A DNA stretch of 64,000 bases from Macrobrachium rosenbergii (lineage: Eukaryota > Arthropoda > Malacostraca > Decapoda > Palaemonidae): assembly GCF_040412425.1 (NCBI RefSeq), contig NC_089767.1, positions 42,021,009 through 42,085,008 on the forward strand. Reading direction: 5' to 3'. The translations under genes were made by a program, and so were the position numbers. Below, one piece after another: positions 1 to 14,330 of this stretch. Under the pieces are notes generated by a model that did no database searches, was not told the DNA's origin, and saw only the letters and a program-made list of their open reading frames with translations. Every line of letters starts with the position of its first letter. Positions within the stretch are counted from its first letter, which is position 1.

Positions 1-312
1 CAGAACACCTGGGATTTTAATGTGAAAAGATATATACAGAACTCCTGCAATTTTAATTTGATAGGCAGTGCATTCTAGATATACTGTAAGGTTATTCCAG
101 GTAAATGATTACAGAGCAACCTATAATTAGATCTTTAGACTTGGTAACAAAGAAGTTAACTTGTGGTAGGTTGGTGAGTTGTCAACCCCCATTTGCCTGT
201 CTCATTAAGCTGTCTTCAGCCATGGCCAACTTTGAATGGCTTATTGATCCCTGATTGACCATCAGCTAGAAACTTCTTTAATGAAGCTTCTTTCATGTGT
301 GGGGTTTTCGTG

Positions 313-346
<34 letters not shown>

Positions 347-933
347 TAGTTTTTTTTATGCATTGTACTAGGAGTGTGCCAGCTGGTCGCCTTTGCAGCG
401 CAGGGCCTTATCAAAAGTGGAGAAAGGCTAAAAAGATATCTGTCAGTTTCTTAGAAAGGGATGACTATGCCTTTGGTACTGTTGAATCTTTAGCACATGA
501 TCATTATGAAAAGTAACATGATCTTTAAAAGTACTGTAGCGTAACTGTTTGCATTGCTAACTTGGGCATTTCCTGAGTGCTTCCTAAACTCATAGGATTT
601 TCAAATAGCTTTTGCCCATTTCGTTTTAGTTTCTGCCTCAGGAGTGAGAGATGACTCTCTGTAGCTTAACTTGGGCACCGAAAGTGTTCAGTGACCGATT
701 TCAACTAATGCTAAAGAAAGCTCCTACATAAAAACTCATGTATTGTAGGCTGAAGATATAAATTACTAAAAAATTACGTTAATATGATCTCATTGAGAAT
801 TGTAGAATTCACATCACACTGTAGCTATACAGTACTTGATAGTTTTTCAGTTTTTTTTTGGCATTGTAGCTGTACTTAATAGTTTTTCAAGGTTTTTGAA
901 TTGTAAATTATTAACTTAATTTTGTTTTTTCAG
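1..933 (+). other. Intron sequence of the LARP4-like gene, with a poly(T) run
   Basis: No coding segment seen. It contains a 30-base T run at 314-343. The first recognisable exon starts at 934, so this is the 3' part of an intron whose donor is outside the window. Confidence 0.7.
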
Positions 934-1070
934 AGAGAACTTGAACAACGACCCTTACCTTATATCACAGATGGACAGTGATCAGTACGTACCAGTGTTT
1001 ATATTGGCGAATTGCTCTCAGTTCAAGAATATCACTAATGATCACAGCATTATTGTGGAGGCTTTGAAAG
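934..1070 (+). CDS. Larp4B: Larp4B exon: second half of the La motif
   Basis: Preceded by a T-rich tract and CAG, followed by GTATGT. It enters in phase 2 (one base completes the previous codon) and ends after the first base of a codon. Translation begins [17 protein letters not shown], the conserved helix and strand of the La motif in LARP4 proteins, and continues to IIVEALK. The preceding exon is not in the window. Confidence 0.9.
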
Positions 1071-4000
1071 GTATGTGTATGCTACAAGACATCTAATGAT
1101 TAAAAATTCAAGTATAATCAAAGGAAGGGGGGCATCATTTAGTACTTATATTATGTCAGCCTAGTATTGTATACAATGAATTTCTAAAATGTACCACACT
1201 TTGTATGGAAAATGTAAATTTATAAACATTAAATTAGGAGGGGACCATGTTTAGAGTACTGCATTTTCAATTTTAAGTTTCCAAAATCGACCAAAGGTAC
1301 AGATATATTACATTTCAGCTCTACATTCCGTGTTCAGTAGTTTGTTTTAAGGCAGATTTCCTGGTGGTTTGTTACATTGTGTTTTTTGGTACGTTGCAAA
1401 AAGTATGCATTTAAATCACTGGTCATAGAGCATACAAGTTGAGTATGCAGCGATAGCATAACTACTTTACTGTTTTAAGACAATATAATTAGGCAGTTTA
1501 GCCTGTAGCTAGTTGATAAGACGAACCACACCTGTCTGGGTTTGAACTGCAAAGCATCTGTGCCTGGTATTGTAATGTTGGCCTGCTAAGTCAAGGTGAG
1601 CAATTCAGCTCCCCAAAAGGGAAGATTATTCGATCAGCTTTTAATCCCAGTAGACTTAGGATACTTATATTTAAATATTTAGGTACACACAATGGCGCAC
1701 AACTTGAAATTCTGGTAAATATGTGTGCAATCTGGACTTTGACAATTGAGTTTTGACATTTACAAAGTTCTGTCAGTGATTTTTTCCCCCATCAGTGCAT
1801 CTCATATGGTAAACTGTAGGCATTATTTAGGTTTCCTTGCAGTCCCTCTGGCCCTTAGCTGCAACCCCTTGCATTCTTTTTATTGTACTCCAGTTCATAT
1901 TATCTGTCTCCCGTCTTACTTCCCATTCTCCTTACGGTCAATTCATCGCGCAGCTGCGAGGTTTCCATCCTGTTGCACCTTTAAAACTTCCGTACTCTCA
2001 GTTTACCTTTCATTGTTGAATGACCTCCTGTGTCCCAGTGCATGGCCTTTGGCCTAAAGGTTATTTTTCTATTCTATTCCAGTGTTCTTCCATTAAGGCT
2101 GAATATTGAAGTGTTGTGTGTGTGTGTGCTCAAGTGTTACACTTGCTAATAGATGAATCAAGTAGGGACACCTGAATGCTAGTTACACTCACTAATAGAT
2201 GAGTAGGGACACCTAAATGCTGGTAAATATGCTGTGGATCCTCTGCTGAAAGGGGATTATAGGTATGGTATTGAAAAAATGAAAATATAAAATATATATA
2301 GCCTGTGTGAAATCAAGACTTAAGCAAAAGCCATTAACATATGAGAAAAACGCCCAGTACGATACACCACACACAATGGTTATTGATGCCCATGGCTTTA
2401 TTTTGGAAACATTGGCAGTCAAGGTTTGGCCTGATGATAGGGATTCACTTAAATGATAAAGGCTGACATTTGTGTGTGTGTATCAATCATTGGTCACATT
2501 TAAAAGTAGTGACCCAGGGGTAGGCCTTAACGACAATGCTTTCAAACTTGGATTATTATTCATAAAGAATAAGCAGGAGTGTCCTTTTTTTGGGCAGACT
2601 TCAGGCTTGGAAAAGACATTGATTTCACAGAAAAGTCTACTCAAGAGCTGTAGATTGCATAGAAAGGTACAATTTTCAACTTAGAGAGCAGTATTAGGGT
2701 GTTTGAGATTCCTCCAAGGTTCAAGGCTTTCCTGGAGGGAAATAATTATCTGCTAATTTTTTTAATTTTTACAAATATATTTCAGTAGAAGTTGTGTAAA
2801 TGATATGCATTAAGAAATTTTAATGTTTAAACCAGCTCGAGACCAGCAAAACCACATCTTGACGTTTTTCTTTGGCCCATTCTTGAACCCGAAACGAAAA
2901 TCGATATTCGGTGAAGTCAGAAGTTGGAGAGCTACTGTAGTTGGAAATAAACCAGAGGAAAATTAAAAAGGGCCAGAGACCCTTGCAGTTGGTTGCCAAA
3001 TGGATGCTGCAGAGCACTGGCACTATCTATACCTTGTTTTTGATCCAGTTAGCAGTGTCAGTCAATTTTAAATCAGATTGCATTGTTTGGTGATTTGCGT
3101 GTTGCAGACATTGACAATACTTACCTAGGTTTTCTGAAAATGACTTCTTCCACTTCAGAATCACCTTGCGTACAGTTAGACGAGGAGAACAACAGAGTTC
3201 GACCAAATTACAAGCGTTGTATTGTGATTCTCAGAGAAATTCCGGAAACAACACCTGTTGAAGAAATAGAGGTACAGTACTGTTTATATATAAATTATTT
3301 TCAAGAGTTCCATTTGTGTTACAGCATTTAGTACCTGACTGAAGTTGACCAGGTTCTTTTGTTTTTAAGGCAAATGAATGGGTGGTAATAGGAGGTATGT
3401 AGTTAGTATTGTTGGGAGCATTGTAAAGTATTTTGCTGTAATGTATAAGATAACAATTTGTTATTGCAATGTGGTCTTATGGTAAAAGTAGTATAATACT
3501 TATTGGAAATAAATTATGACCATTTAAAAATCATGGATACCTCAGAAAGCCCATTAATTTGGTTTTAATAACTGCTGTAGGTTTTAAGATGCTGTGATAT
3601 TGTGTTGCATTTGACCTATAAACATATATTTCAGCTGCCTTGAAGACTTGATATTGATAAACATTTCACTTATTGCAGGCTGTGTTTAAAAGTGATGATT
3701 GCCCTAAAGTAGTTTCATGCGAGTTTGTCCACAATTCATCGTGGTATGTAACATTTGAGTCTGACGAAGATGCACAAAAAGCTTATTGGTTTCTAAGAGG
3801 AACTGTGCAAACATTCAAGGTAAGATTATTTTTCTGTTTCTTCGTTTACACCCTTAAAGCTATCATGATTTAACTTATGGTGGAGATATTTATTCCTTCA
3901 GGCAAATTTCTAAATTTAAATAATTCTCTGCCCAGCATTTGATTAATTTCTTTAGAAACATATCAGTTTTGTTCCATTACATTGAAAAGGAAGTGACTAT

Positions 4001-7000
4001 TGTAGTGAATTATGTGGATTAAACTTATCGGAAATGCCCTGTAGGTTACAGTTGTATTGAAAAGCAAGCAGTTTAAAATTAAATTATTTTCAAGTTATAA
4101 ACATAAAAATTAGGAAACTGCGGAGGATTTAACTTTACAGTCGAAATGCATTGTACTTGTCAGTCCTTTCAGATAGAAGTTTTCATTTTAAGATCGTTCA
4201 GCCTCAGAAGAAAATAACTCGACCCGACTTCTTTTCAGGGCAAGCCCATTCTAGCAAGGATAAAGACAAAGCCAGTTTCAAGATTAGGTTGTTTATCAGT
4301 ATTACCATCGTACGGAGGTAAAAGTGGGACTGAAGGCAAAGATGGGTCAGGTCCTCCTTCTACACCAGGGTCAGCTGGTCTACCCTCAGGACCAGGCACT
4401 CCACAACAAAATGCCAATTTCTCTGGTCCCACTGGCCAGCGTTTCATGTATTCACCCCCTACTTCAGTTAGCGCAAACTCCTATACACACACCTATACGA
4501 TGCCGGCAAATATGCCGACTGCCTTTGTGAGTATTTTCTTTTTTATATTTTGTATGTAGATAATGCCAGAAGGTCAGTTTCTGACTTTTGATTTAGTCCA
4601 GTAAATTGCATTTCATGATAACCTTATACGGAAAAAAAGATTGCTTTCAAATCCATCTACTGTTTAATACAGTTTTTGTATAGTTCCACTACATTTCCAT
4701 CATAGTGATCCATTCTTGAAGGATTTGTTAAATGTGAATAGTGTTTCCATGTTTGGTGTTCGTCAGCGGATTGCATCCTGAATCGTTGATTATAAACGTA
4801 GAATTATCATGAACTTCACGTTTGTTGGCTGACTTGCATTCCAAATTGTTGATTGTAAACTTAGAGTTATCACAGTCTTGAAATCCCTGATTTTGATATC
4901 TCGGGCACCATCATTCAATTATTTTGTTGTGCTTATGGATATTTCATATTTCTTATTGTCCTTTGCATACAGATCTTACCAGACAATACCATGTGAGAGT
5001 TTTGCTCTTGCTACCAATTTGTTAGAACTTCAAAAGTTCAAACTTGGTGAAATTGCTTTTCACACAGTAGATTGTCAAGTCATCACTTTATACTTTATTT
5101 ATGGTCTTATTTGCTTTACTTTGTCTCTCATCTTTTTTCCAACTATTTTTTATTTCTCTTGAACATTATTCTTTACATAACAGTTAACATTGTACTGAGC
5201 TGCTTTCCCTGTTTGGGACCTTAAGCACAAAGCATTCCGCTTTTCCATCTAGGTTGGCAACTGGTTTTGTAACAGTAATAGCAATATTTATAATTTTTGG
5301 ATCCTTTATAAGAAAATGTTTATTTTTTCCAGTTCTACCCCAACATGGTGCAGTGGACAGCGCCAAGTGGTTTTTATGACATAAATGGATTCTTACAATT
5401 TAATGGACTTTCACCACAAGCTGCCTTTAAACCCCCGACTTCAAACCATAATGTTAGATATAATCAGAACCGAAGGTTGGTGTGCTGAGGTTTTTTTTAT
5501 TTTTTTTTTAAGTATATGCAGTGTTTAACATTTCATGATTACATTGGTTTGTCTAAAATATTGAAGTAATATTTTACTAATGTAATATTCACTGATGGTA
5601 ATCTTTATTCTTTTTCAAGGAATAATAAACGTGATGGTAATCGCTTTGACAAAGGTGATAATCGACATAATAATGCAGGCAGTCAAGGTGGTTCAAGTGG
5701 TAATAACCAAGGTGGTCATATGGGTGGCCATTATCACCCTAACCAGAGACCTTATCACAGACCTCAGTCTTCTCAATCTCCTTCGCTTCCTTCTCATCGG
5801 TCGAATCACCCTTTGCCTTCCAGTAATGGAGGTCCACCTCCCTCGCCACCACCCCCTTTACCACCACCCTCCCATCCTGCAACGCCAGTGTCAACTGTCA
5901 CCGGCAGCAACAACCATCCTAACCATCTCAGCTTTGCTCATTGCGACCTCGCCATAGTTAGTGAATCAGATTTATATACATCATTTAGTCCACCGATGGG
6001 GTCAGCACAAGTGATACGCAGTGATAAGAAAGAGGTGGTGACGGTATGTAAGAACACTACTAGTACTTCAGCCTCATCTCAGTCTGTGAACACATCGGCG
6101 AGTTCTTTGAACCCTCCACCCTCAAGTACATCTATGCTCAATGCCACAGTATCCACTGTGTCTACTGCAACTTCTGTTACTTCTGCTGCAACCACGTCTG
6201 CTGTTGCTCCTACCATGACTACCAACAGCACCACTCAGATTCCTTCACCACATCAGCAGGGTCAGGGCCCTCCTCCACCGCCTCCACCCACCCATCATCA
6301 CGTGCAGCAACACCAGCCATCTGGGCAACCACATCGCAGCAGCTATAGTAATAATAATGCAACCAGTAATGACCATTATCACCACTATCACCATCATTAT
6401 CCCATGCCGAGGGATCCGCAGACTGCTCGGCAGTTGTAAGTATTTTTTATCTCAGTGTTATATAGTGTTATGTATCCTTACAGTCTTGCATGTGATTTGA
6501 TTAACAGTACAGGCAGCCCCCAGTTAACTGTGGGCTCGGTTAATGACGATACAGTTTTATGGCGCTTGTCCAGCGACGAAAATCAGCAATTTCCTCTTAT
6601 CGGCGCCGATAATTTGGTATTGGCGCCAATACATACCTAACAGAGGTGCCGATAACCAAAAATCGGCACTTTTCGACGCCGATAAGTCCGGAAATCGCCG
6701 ATTTTCGGTTAGTAGCGATTTTCGGTTATCATCACACCCCCAGAATGGAACCCTCACCAATAACTGAAGACTGCCTGTAAATGGAAAGGTGATGACACTT
6801 AACCAATTGACGAAATGTACATGAGATTAAATGGCTTGTCAAATCACACAGATCTCGTGGGGCACGTCGACGGCCTCGTGGACGTGATGATGAAGCAGCA
6901 GCCAGTGGTAGTGGTCGCAGCATGCCTCAGCGTGGTAACAATGCTCAGCCACCAGCTGCGGACAAGTCTGGCAACAATAGCCAGGAATCAACCCCACCCC

Positions 7001-10000
7001 CACCTCCACCACCACAGTTTGACCTACAGGCTACAGCATTTCCACCACTTCCAGGTAAGGGGTGAATTTATACCAGGTTTGAATAATTAGGTGTAATATT
7101 CAGCGGGCCAAAGGTGGTAAAATGGGTCTGGGTTATGATGTTTCTAATTTTGCCATCATGATGGTATTGCAGGCTAAATTGTCATCAGCTAATTTTTTTT
7201 TTAATTACTGTGTTTTGCCATTTAACAGAAAAGATAGTCTTTTTTTTTATATATTAATTACTGTGTTTTGCCATTTAACAGAAAAGATTAGTCTTTTTTT
7301 ATATACAATACAGTATTTAGTTAGCCAGCTATAAACAAAATGAATCAACTGGGAGGTGGTATGTGATTGTGAAGTCTTGCCTGCAGATACAATTGGCCTT
7401 AAAACTACTAAAGTGTTACCACACAGTTTGCAGGTTTGGTTTTCATTTTTTTGGTTGGGCAGAGTTCCTGGCGTTGGTGATGTTGCAGCCTGTAAGACAC
7501 ACCTCAGTTTTTGGGAAAAATCTGAACCATAAAAATAAGGTTGCACCAATGTGAGCTGATGGCTTTTTTTGGTTGGTGCACAGTGCACGTACAACTGTCA
7601 GTGCATTAAGTACCGTGTATTTGGCTGCTACAGCATACTATTATCTTATATATATATTTAAAACACTTTTTTGGTTTATTCAAGTTCTGAAGTTGATGTA
7701 CCAGTGAATTGGAAAACTTGAATAGATTACCAGCTATTATAAACTGTAAAGTGCCAGCTATATTTTTTAGATATTGTCCTGACCAACAATTTCTTAATGC
7801 TAGCAAATAGATGGGGCTGTAGTGGTTCAGTTTTTCAAAATTTTGACAACATTCCAATATTCGATGTAGGCTTGTGGCACCATGTTTTATAGTATGGGAT
7901 AAATGAAAAGTAAATGCCAAAATGGAAAATATTAGAGATATGGAATAACAATATATAACATTGTATTGCACTTTTAAAGTGTAGTGTAAAATCACTGCAC
8001 AAACATGACTTAGCAAATTAAAATAGAAAAGAGATAAAAATCCGCACAGTACAAACGTTCCAAATGAAAAAAATGTAATCTTTAAAAGCTGAAAATATTT
8101 TGCATTTTGTTACCATTTGTAAAAGTGACACGCGAACAAGTTTTGATTCTGATAGTTGTACTGAAGATATACTGATATGCAAACGAATCTTTGTGACTGC
8201 TTATATTTTTTGATAAATTTGTTTGTTTACTATTATAAATGAGGATAAATTATACTCTCCATTGAGAGTTCATACACTCAAGTTCTTATTACTCTCCAGC
8301 AAAGGGGACCCTCCTCAGCGGTTAGGATAGGTCTGTGAAAAAAGTAACCATCAGTCTCTAGGGCACATGGTAAATTTCCAAGACATCTTTCAGGAAAAAC
8401 TAGCTCAGAAGAATGGTTCATTGACCATTCCAGATCTTCCATTGATGTGAAACTTGTAGCAATATCTTTAGTGCAATTGATGGTGTTGGTGATAATGGGC
8501 AAAGCTAGGGACTGTGGTAGTGTGTAAAGATGAAAAGATTGAGAATTATACATATTAGTAGTAAGGGTGTATGGAAGATCAGTTAAGAAGTGTTGTTATG
8601 AATGACAATATGGAAGTGGATGATTTATAAAGGTATTTGTAACAACACAGTATGGAAGTGGTTGATTCATACAGGGATTTGTAACGACTGTGTAACTAAT
8701 GAAGATAGGGTAAAGAGGTGAGGTGAATTGCAAATTATGTGATCTAGGTCTCCATAGAAGTACCTTTTGGAATTGGTGTTGAATGGAGCATGAAAATTAG
8801 GTTGGAAGTAAATGTGAATTGTTTGCGTAGCATTAGGTCATGTGAAGGATTTGTTGCAGGGTGGTATGGGTGTGTAACTGAAAATGTTTGGGAGTGATGA
8901 GGCATGGACTGTGAGTGCTGGCTGTAAGGGCTTTAATATCCAGGAAGCACAAAAGTCAGTGTCTTCACAGTGTAGCTTGTTGGCACAGTTTGTTGCTTAT
9001 GATTTTCATGTATAGTGAAAGGAAAGCATTTCTTGTAAAAGTTGTCTTCGTTGGTTTCATCCTTGTGTCTGCAATTGAAGGGTGACTGTTTCAGGCAATT
9101 TTTATTCATCCTCTTCTGTGAGGAAGTGTATTGTTTAAATATACTTTATAATTGCGTATTTTATATTTTTCCATCGTATAAAAATTGGTTATATTGGACA
9201 CCTTGCTTGTAGGAAATTAATTTTTGTTTTTCTTTTAGGTGCTGATGAGCAGACTCCTGTAGCGGAAGAGAAAAGACCTGCCGAACCACTTCCTTCTCCA
9301 TGGGGAAGTGATACACAGCGCTTTTCCGATGTGATGAAAGGTACAGCGAAACCCAGACCAACCTCTCAGTCATCAGAAAAAGACCTCCCCCAGGAATCTG
9401 TGGTGTCTGCACCCCCAAACACATCATCAGCTTCATCCCCTTGCCCTACTGTAACTGCAGCACCCACAGTTGTAGCAGCAGCCACACAAGCTAGTCAAGT
9501 TTCATCCTCCACGGCCACAATTCCTAGCCCATCTCAGGGTACAACAGTTGTAGTTCCAGTGACATCGTCAGTGAATGTAGCCTCTAGTAGTTCAGCAGTT
9601 ACCACACAACAGAGTAGTGCTTCACAACCTAGTTCGAGTACTAACAAGCAAAGTGATACAAGACAAATACCTCGGGAGCAACGTGGGGTGCGCGAGGACC
9701 GCCGTGTTGGAGCTAGCGGTGGGCACAGAGACCGAAGGGATTACACCAGGGACCATCCAAGAGAATATTCACGCGACCACCGAGACATGATGCGATCTGG
9801 AGGAAACAACATCCGTGACAGAGACTATCATCGTGCAGGAAGGGAAGGAAGTTTGAGGAGTGGCAAGGAGAACAGGCCCCTCCCAACACGCCAATGGAAG
9901 GAGGACAAAGCAGACGCCGAGGGGTGGATCACCAAAGGTCCAAGGGAGCCTCGCTGCCACAGAGATGCAAATCGTGAGAGAGAGAGACCCGAGTCGAGGG

Positions 10001-13000
10001 AGACTCGGACACCTTTGGTGAATGGAGATTCTTCACCGCCACCTTCTCCTAAGTAATTACATTTTACCATTTGCTCATTACAGTTTTTGGTGAAATATTT
10101 TTATTTTTCATTCAGGTTGTCCATCAATTTTAAAGGGGTACTCAACCCCCTTCTCTTCTCCATTTGACCCGTGGGTTCTTGATCAGTATGCCATGTGGCA
10201 CAGTCCGAGACAGTAGGAAAACACTTATAATTGATGAAAAACCATTTTGATTCTTTATTTGTACTAGCTAAAACTAGGATTTTTTTGGGGAGGAAGTTTG
10301 GGAATATGGTAATTTATTTTGCTTCAACAAAAAAAAAAAAAAAAATTAGATACATCAGATGAAAAATAAAGTAAATGCAGTTGAAACAAATTATTTTCAG
10401 TGTTAGGGTGGTAGCAGTTTTAATGTGCTTGAAAGTTCCATGCCACATTATAGTTAGATATTATTTTAATAATGGCTTATGGTTCAGGTTTTAAGAAATT
10501 AGTCTGATACACTGGGTAATGACTGAATTGAAGAAATGTTAGAGGTGAGGATATGATGATTATTTGCTACCCAGGCTTTTATATCTAAGTTTTACTTTGA
10601 GAAATGTTTTGTGATATTTAATGTGTAGTAAAACTGGTGAATTTTATTATTTCCCAGGACTCCCAAATCTGATGCGAAGGTGAATAGTGATGAGAGCAAT
10701 GCAGAATACAAATTAAGTTGTTCGCAGTCATTGAACAATAATGATGGGGTAAGAATGACACAGAATTGGCAGTTTGTTTAAAATTATTACCAATGTTGCT
10801 GTTATGTAGTTTTTAGATTTACGATAATGATTGACACAGTTTAAAATTATTACCAATGTTGCTGTTATGTAGTTTTTAGATTTACGATAATGATTGACAC
10901 AGTTCGTGGAATGTAGGTGTTGTATACGTAAGCTGTGATTAAAGTAAGTTGTATTTGTTATGCAGAAACTATGCAAATTTACAAAGTTTAATTGTGGCTT
11001 TCTCTGTTGCTATAGGAGCACAAAACAAGTTGGGCAAAAATGGCACTGGCATCCAAGGAACACATGGAGAGATTGGCAGCCGAGCTCAAAGAAAAAGAAG
11101 AACAGGAAAAGAAATTGAGATTTCATACCAGACCTCAGACTAAACAACCTCAAGGTAGGTTCTTATTGGTTAGTTTTGGAGTGAAAGCATGATGAAGTTA
11201 CATAGATATTTTCTGTGGTGTTAGTTTTACCCTACGTATTTCTTAAGGTTTAGTTTATCTTTGGGAATTACGAGATGAAAGTTAGAATTTAAAGCACATT
11301 TTTTGATAGTAGAAGGATTGCATTCCGTTTGAGTCACTAAGGTTATATAACAGGATGTCTGTGGGATGTAGTCTATTGAATTTTTTTTTTTCCATGCAGA
11401 GAAGCTGAGCATTAAAAATGTTCGGAGCACTGTAACAAATGTATTTGCATGTTGTTGGTAGGTTCTTAGTTTGTGTAAAGTCTTGGAATTAGTGTTGGTT
11501 TTGTTAGGTAGAACAGTACAAGTGGTGTCCATTAATGTTGTTTTAGAATTTAATTTTAAACAATTACAAGCCATCATTTTTCAACATACAGTGCAACCAT
11601 CCACCTTCCAGAAGTCATCCATTTCTGCTCATAAGACTAAATACTACAATTTGACAACAGTTTGTGATAGTTTGAGTATCTTCAGGAGTACCATAAAACC
11701 ACACGGAAGTTTTTTCTAAAATTTCTTTTAGACGTGATGAATCAGACATGGTAACCATAAATCAAAAGAAGTGAGTGTAATCTGTACAAGTTTCCAGATC
11801 ATGTAGGCATGAAATAAAATGGCAGTTCAGATGACAGCATTATGAGGATATCGTACAAGTCCCTATTAATGATGATTAAGTAAGTGGTAGACTTGAATGA
11901 AGAAAATTAAAGCTTTAATAAGGTTATCACACTTTAAAATGCAGTCAAAACTATAAAGTATTTTGTCTGAGAGGTGAACATTACCCATGGTTAGATGTAG
12001 TACCAACTGTAAAACGACTATGTGACTGCATCAATTGCAACTGGCAAGTGTGTCCACAAATTTCTAAAGAAACGTATAGCAGAATCTTTCCCATTCTCCT
12101 ATTGGTGTGACTGTTTGCTCAACATTAAAAAGGTGTTTAAGAGTAAAAACTCCTCTCGGTTAACGTTAAAGGTTTTATTTTCAATAAAATACATTGCAGT
12201 TCAATTTTACGTATATCGTACTGACCAAATGTAAATCACTTGCTTCAGTTTGTGGTAGTGATTATAAAAATCTCTTGACTACAAAACTACGAGTTTAGTA
12301 TAATACTCAGTACTCACATTGCCTTATGACATGTCAAGCCGTAGAAAAAATGATAGTTTTCAGGTATTCTCTGGTTTCCTTTGTTCAAATATTGGTCAGA
12401 GAGAGTGGTTGGCTTTAAAACTGTACTCTTGACCCTCCAAATTTGCCCATTTGTTAATTAGCATTGTGGCATTAAGAAATAACTAAAAAACTATTATTTT
12501 CGGAATTTTGAGGCCCGGGTATACTTGGGGAAAACACACAAGCAAGAAATGTCAGGAAAAAAAAGTAAATGGGTCATAAATGCATAAAATTTTCAATAAT
12601 GGTGTCTTATCTGTTGTCCATCAACTCTCCATATCACTGAGTCACCTCAAAAATATTCTTTCACCTATGCAAACCCATTTGTTACTCCTACTCATCTGCT
12701 TATTCTTACTCCTACTCATCTGCTTATTCTGTGCGCTTTCAGTTCTGTATGCTGTAATATGTAAACAATTCATATCTATAGCTTCCTTTCATTCACCTTT
12801 AACATCTGCGATTGACTCTCATGAATAGAGTCTGCCCAATATATTCCATTCATACAATCCCACCTTGGCTTCCATAAATCTAGATTTCTCCAGTCTGCAT
12901 ACATCTTAATACTTACTTTCCATCACCTTTTTTGTGACCTACTCTCTTCTCTCATTTACTCCCAAATACCTAAAAGTTACCTGTACCAGTCGTCCATTGT

Positions 13001-14288
13001 CTTCCTTATCGTTCATTGCTCTGTTTTGGTTCCCAGTCATCCTCCAAGTCATGCACTTGCTCACATTTAATGTCACCCAATAACTGCACAGCTAGTGAAA
13101 GCTGAATGAAGAAATGCTTAATTTTTAATAAGCTTCACATCCATATTTCTTGAAAATCATTGAGAATTTTATTGTGCAGATAGTGAAAGGATGTCAGCTG
13201 TTTGAGATTTCAGATGGTAGATTGCATGATTGTACTGTAAAAGTGTGTTCCTGAATAAGAGTACTTTTTTATGATTGCTTATTTCAACATATATGTTCTT
13301 TTATTATTAATACTATACCACTGTTTTGCTTTCTTCTCTTTCGTATCCTAGTTTTGCATTTTGGCAACTTATTTATAACCCTCTGTGTGCGCTTATAGGC
13401 CCATTAAGTATAAATTGTCTTACTCTCCAAGAAAGTTATAGCACCAACTTGATAGATGTTGAAAGGGGACATCTTAGTGCACATGACAAATGACACTCCA
13501 CTGATCCAGAGGACAAGGCTTCGTTCCTGTGTACGATCTCCAAAGACAGTCTTGATTCTTTGCTTCCCAGGTTATCACTGGTTGCCTGTGTTGTGACGTA
13601 CCTTTAATGTAAAGTCATGTTTTCTAATCAAGTTTGTCAGCTCAGAGAGGAATTAGTCAGCCACATTCTCTTCATGAGTTCCCTCATGATAATTTCATAC
13701 ATTGAGGTATGGGTTTCCTTGAGTACCTACCTTATGCTTCTTGTGTTTGGAGAGGATCCTTTCCTTTGCACATCCATTATTTTATGGAAGCTCCAACGAC
13801 TCAGGATGATGTTACTTGAGCAGATTGGATGTTATATATCTCGATCGGCTCCCCCTTTCCTTGGCTCCTTTCCGTTGTCCTGTCTCCTAATTTGCAATTA
13901 ATGGTTTGTAGGAACTGTCTTTGCATTAAGAAGTTTTTCTACATGCCATTAATTGTAAGCCCTCTTCCCGTCTACAAACTGTCAGTCTTAAACTTCCATT
14001 GCCCACCTCCCGACTCCATACTCTGCCAGGTGGAGGTTAGCATGGAGGAGTGATGCCTCTGTCTTTTGGGCCATTGGAGTGAAAGCCAGGCATGCACATT
14101 AGGGTGTTTCTACTTACAAGATTTATCAAGGTGGTGTGATTGGGACGATAAGGTGGTGTGATTGGGACTCATTTAAAAAGGGTAAAACTTTGATATAACA
14201 ATTTTATATAAATGCATTTTATAAACTTTTTTTCTCCTGTTTTCCCACATCTAATACACCCCCTCTGCATTTTGAGGTAAAAATCAAT

Positions 14289-14330
<42 letters not shown>

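Noticed and set aside
1746..2057. Open frame of 103 codons
   Set aside because: It lies in the SINE-like repeat; the homologous copy at 34730-35010 gives a different frame pattern, so it is not conserved coding sequence.
5595..5957. Plus-strand 120-codon frame overlapping the long LARP4-like exon
   Set aside because: It is an alternative frame of the exon at 5620-6435. The LARP4-like frame continues across splice sites in phase, this one does not.
7606..8016. Minus-strand 136-codon frame in a LARP4-like intron
   Set aside because: Biased, low-information composition in AT-rich DNA, no family similarity and no supporting exon structure.
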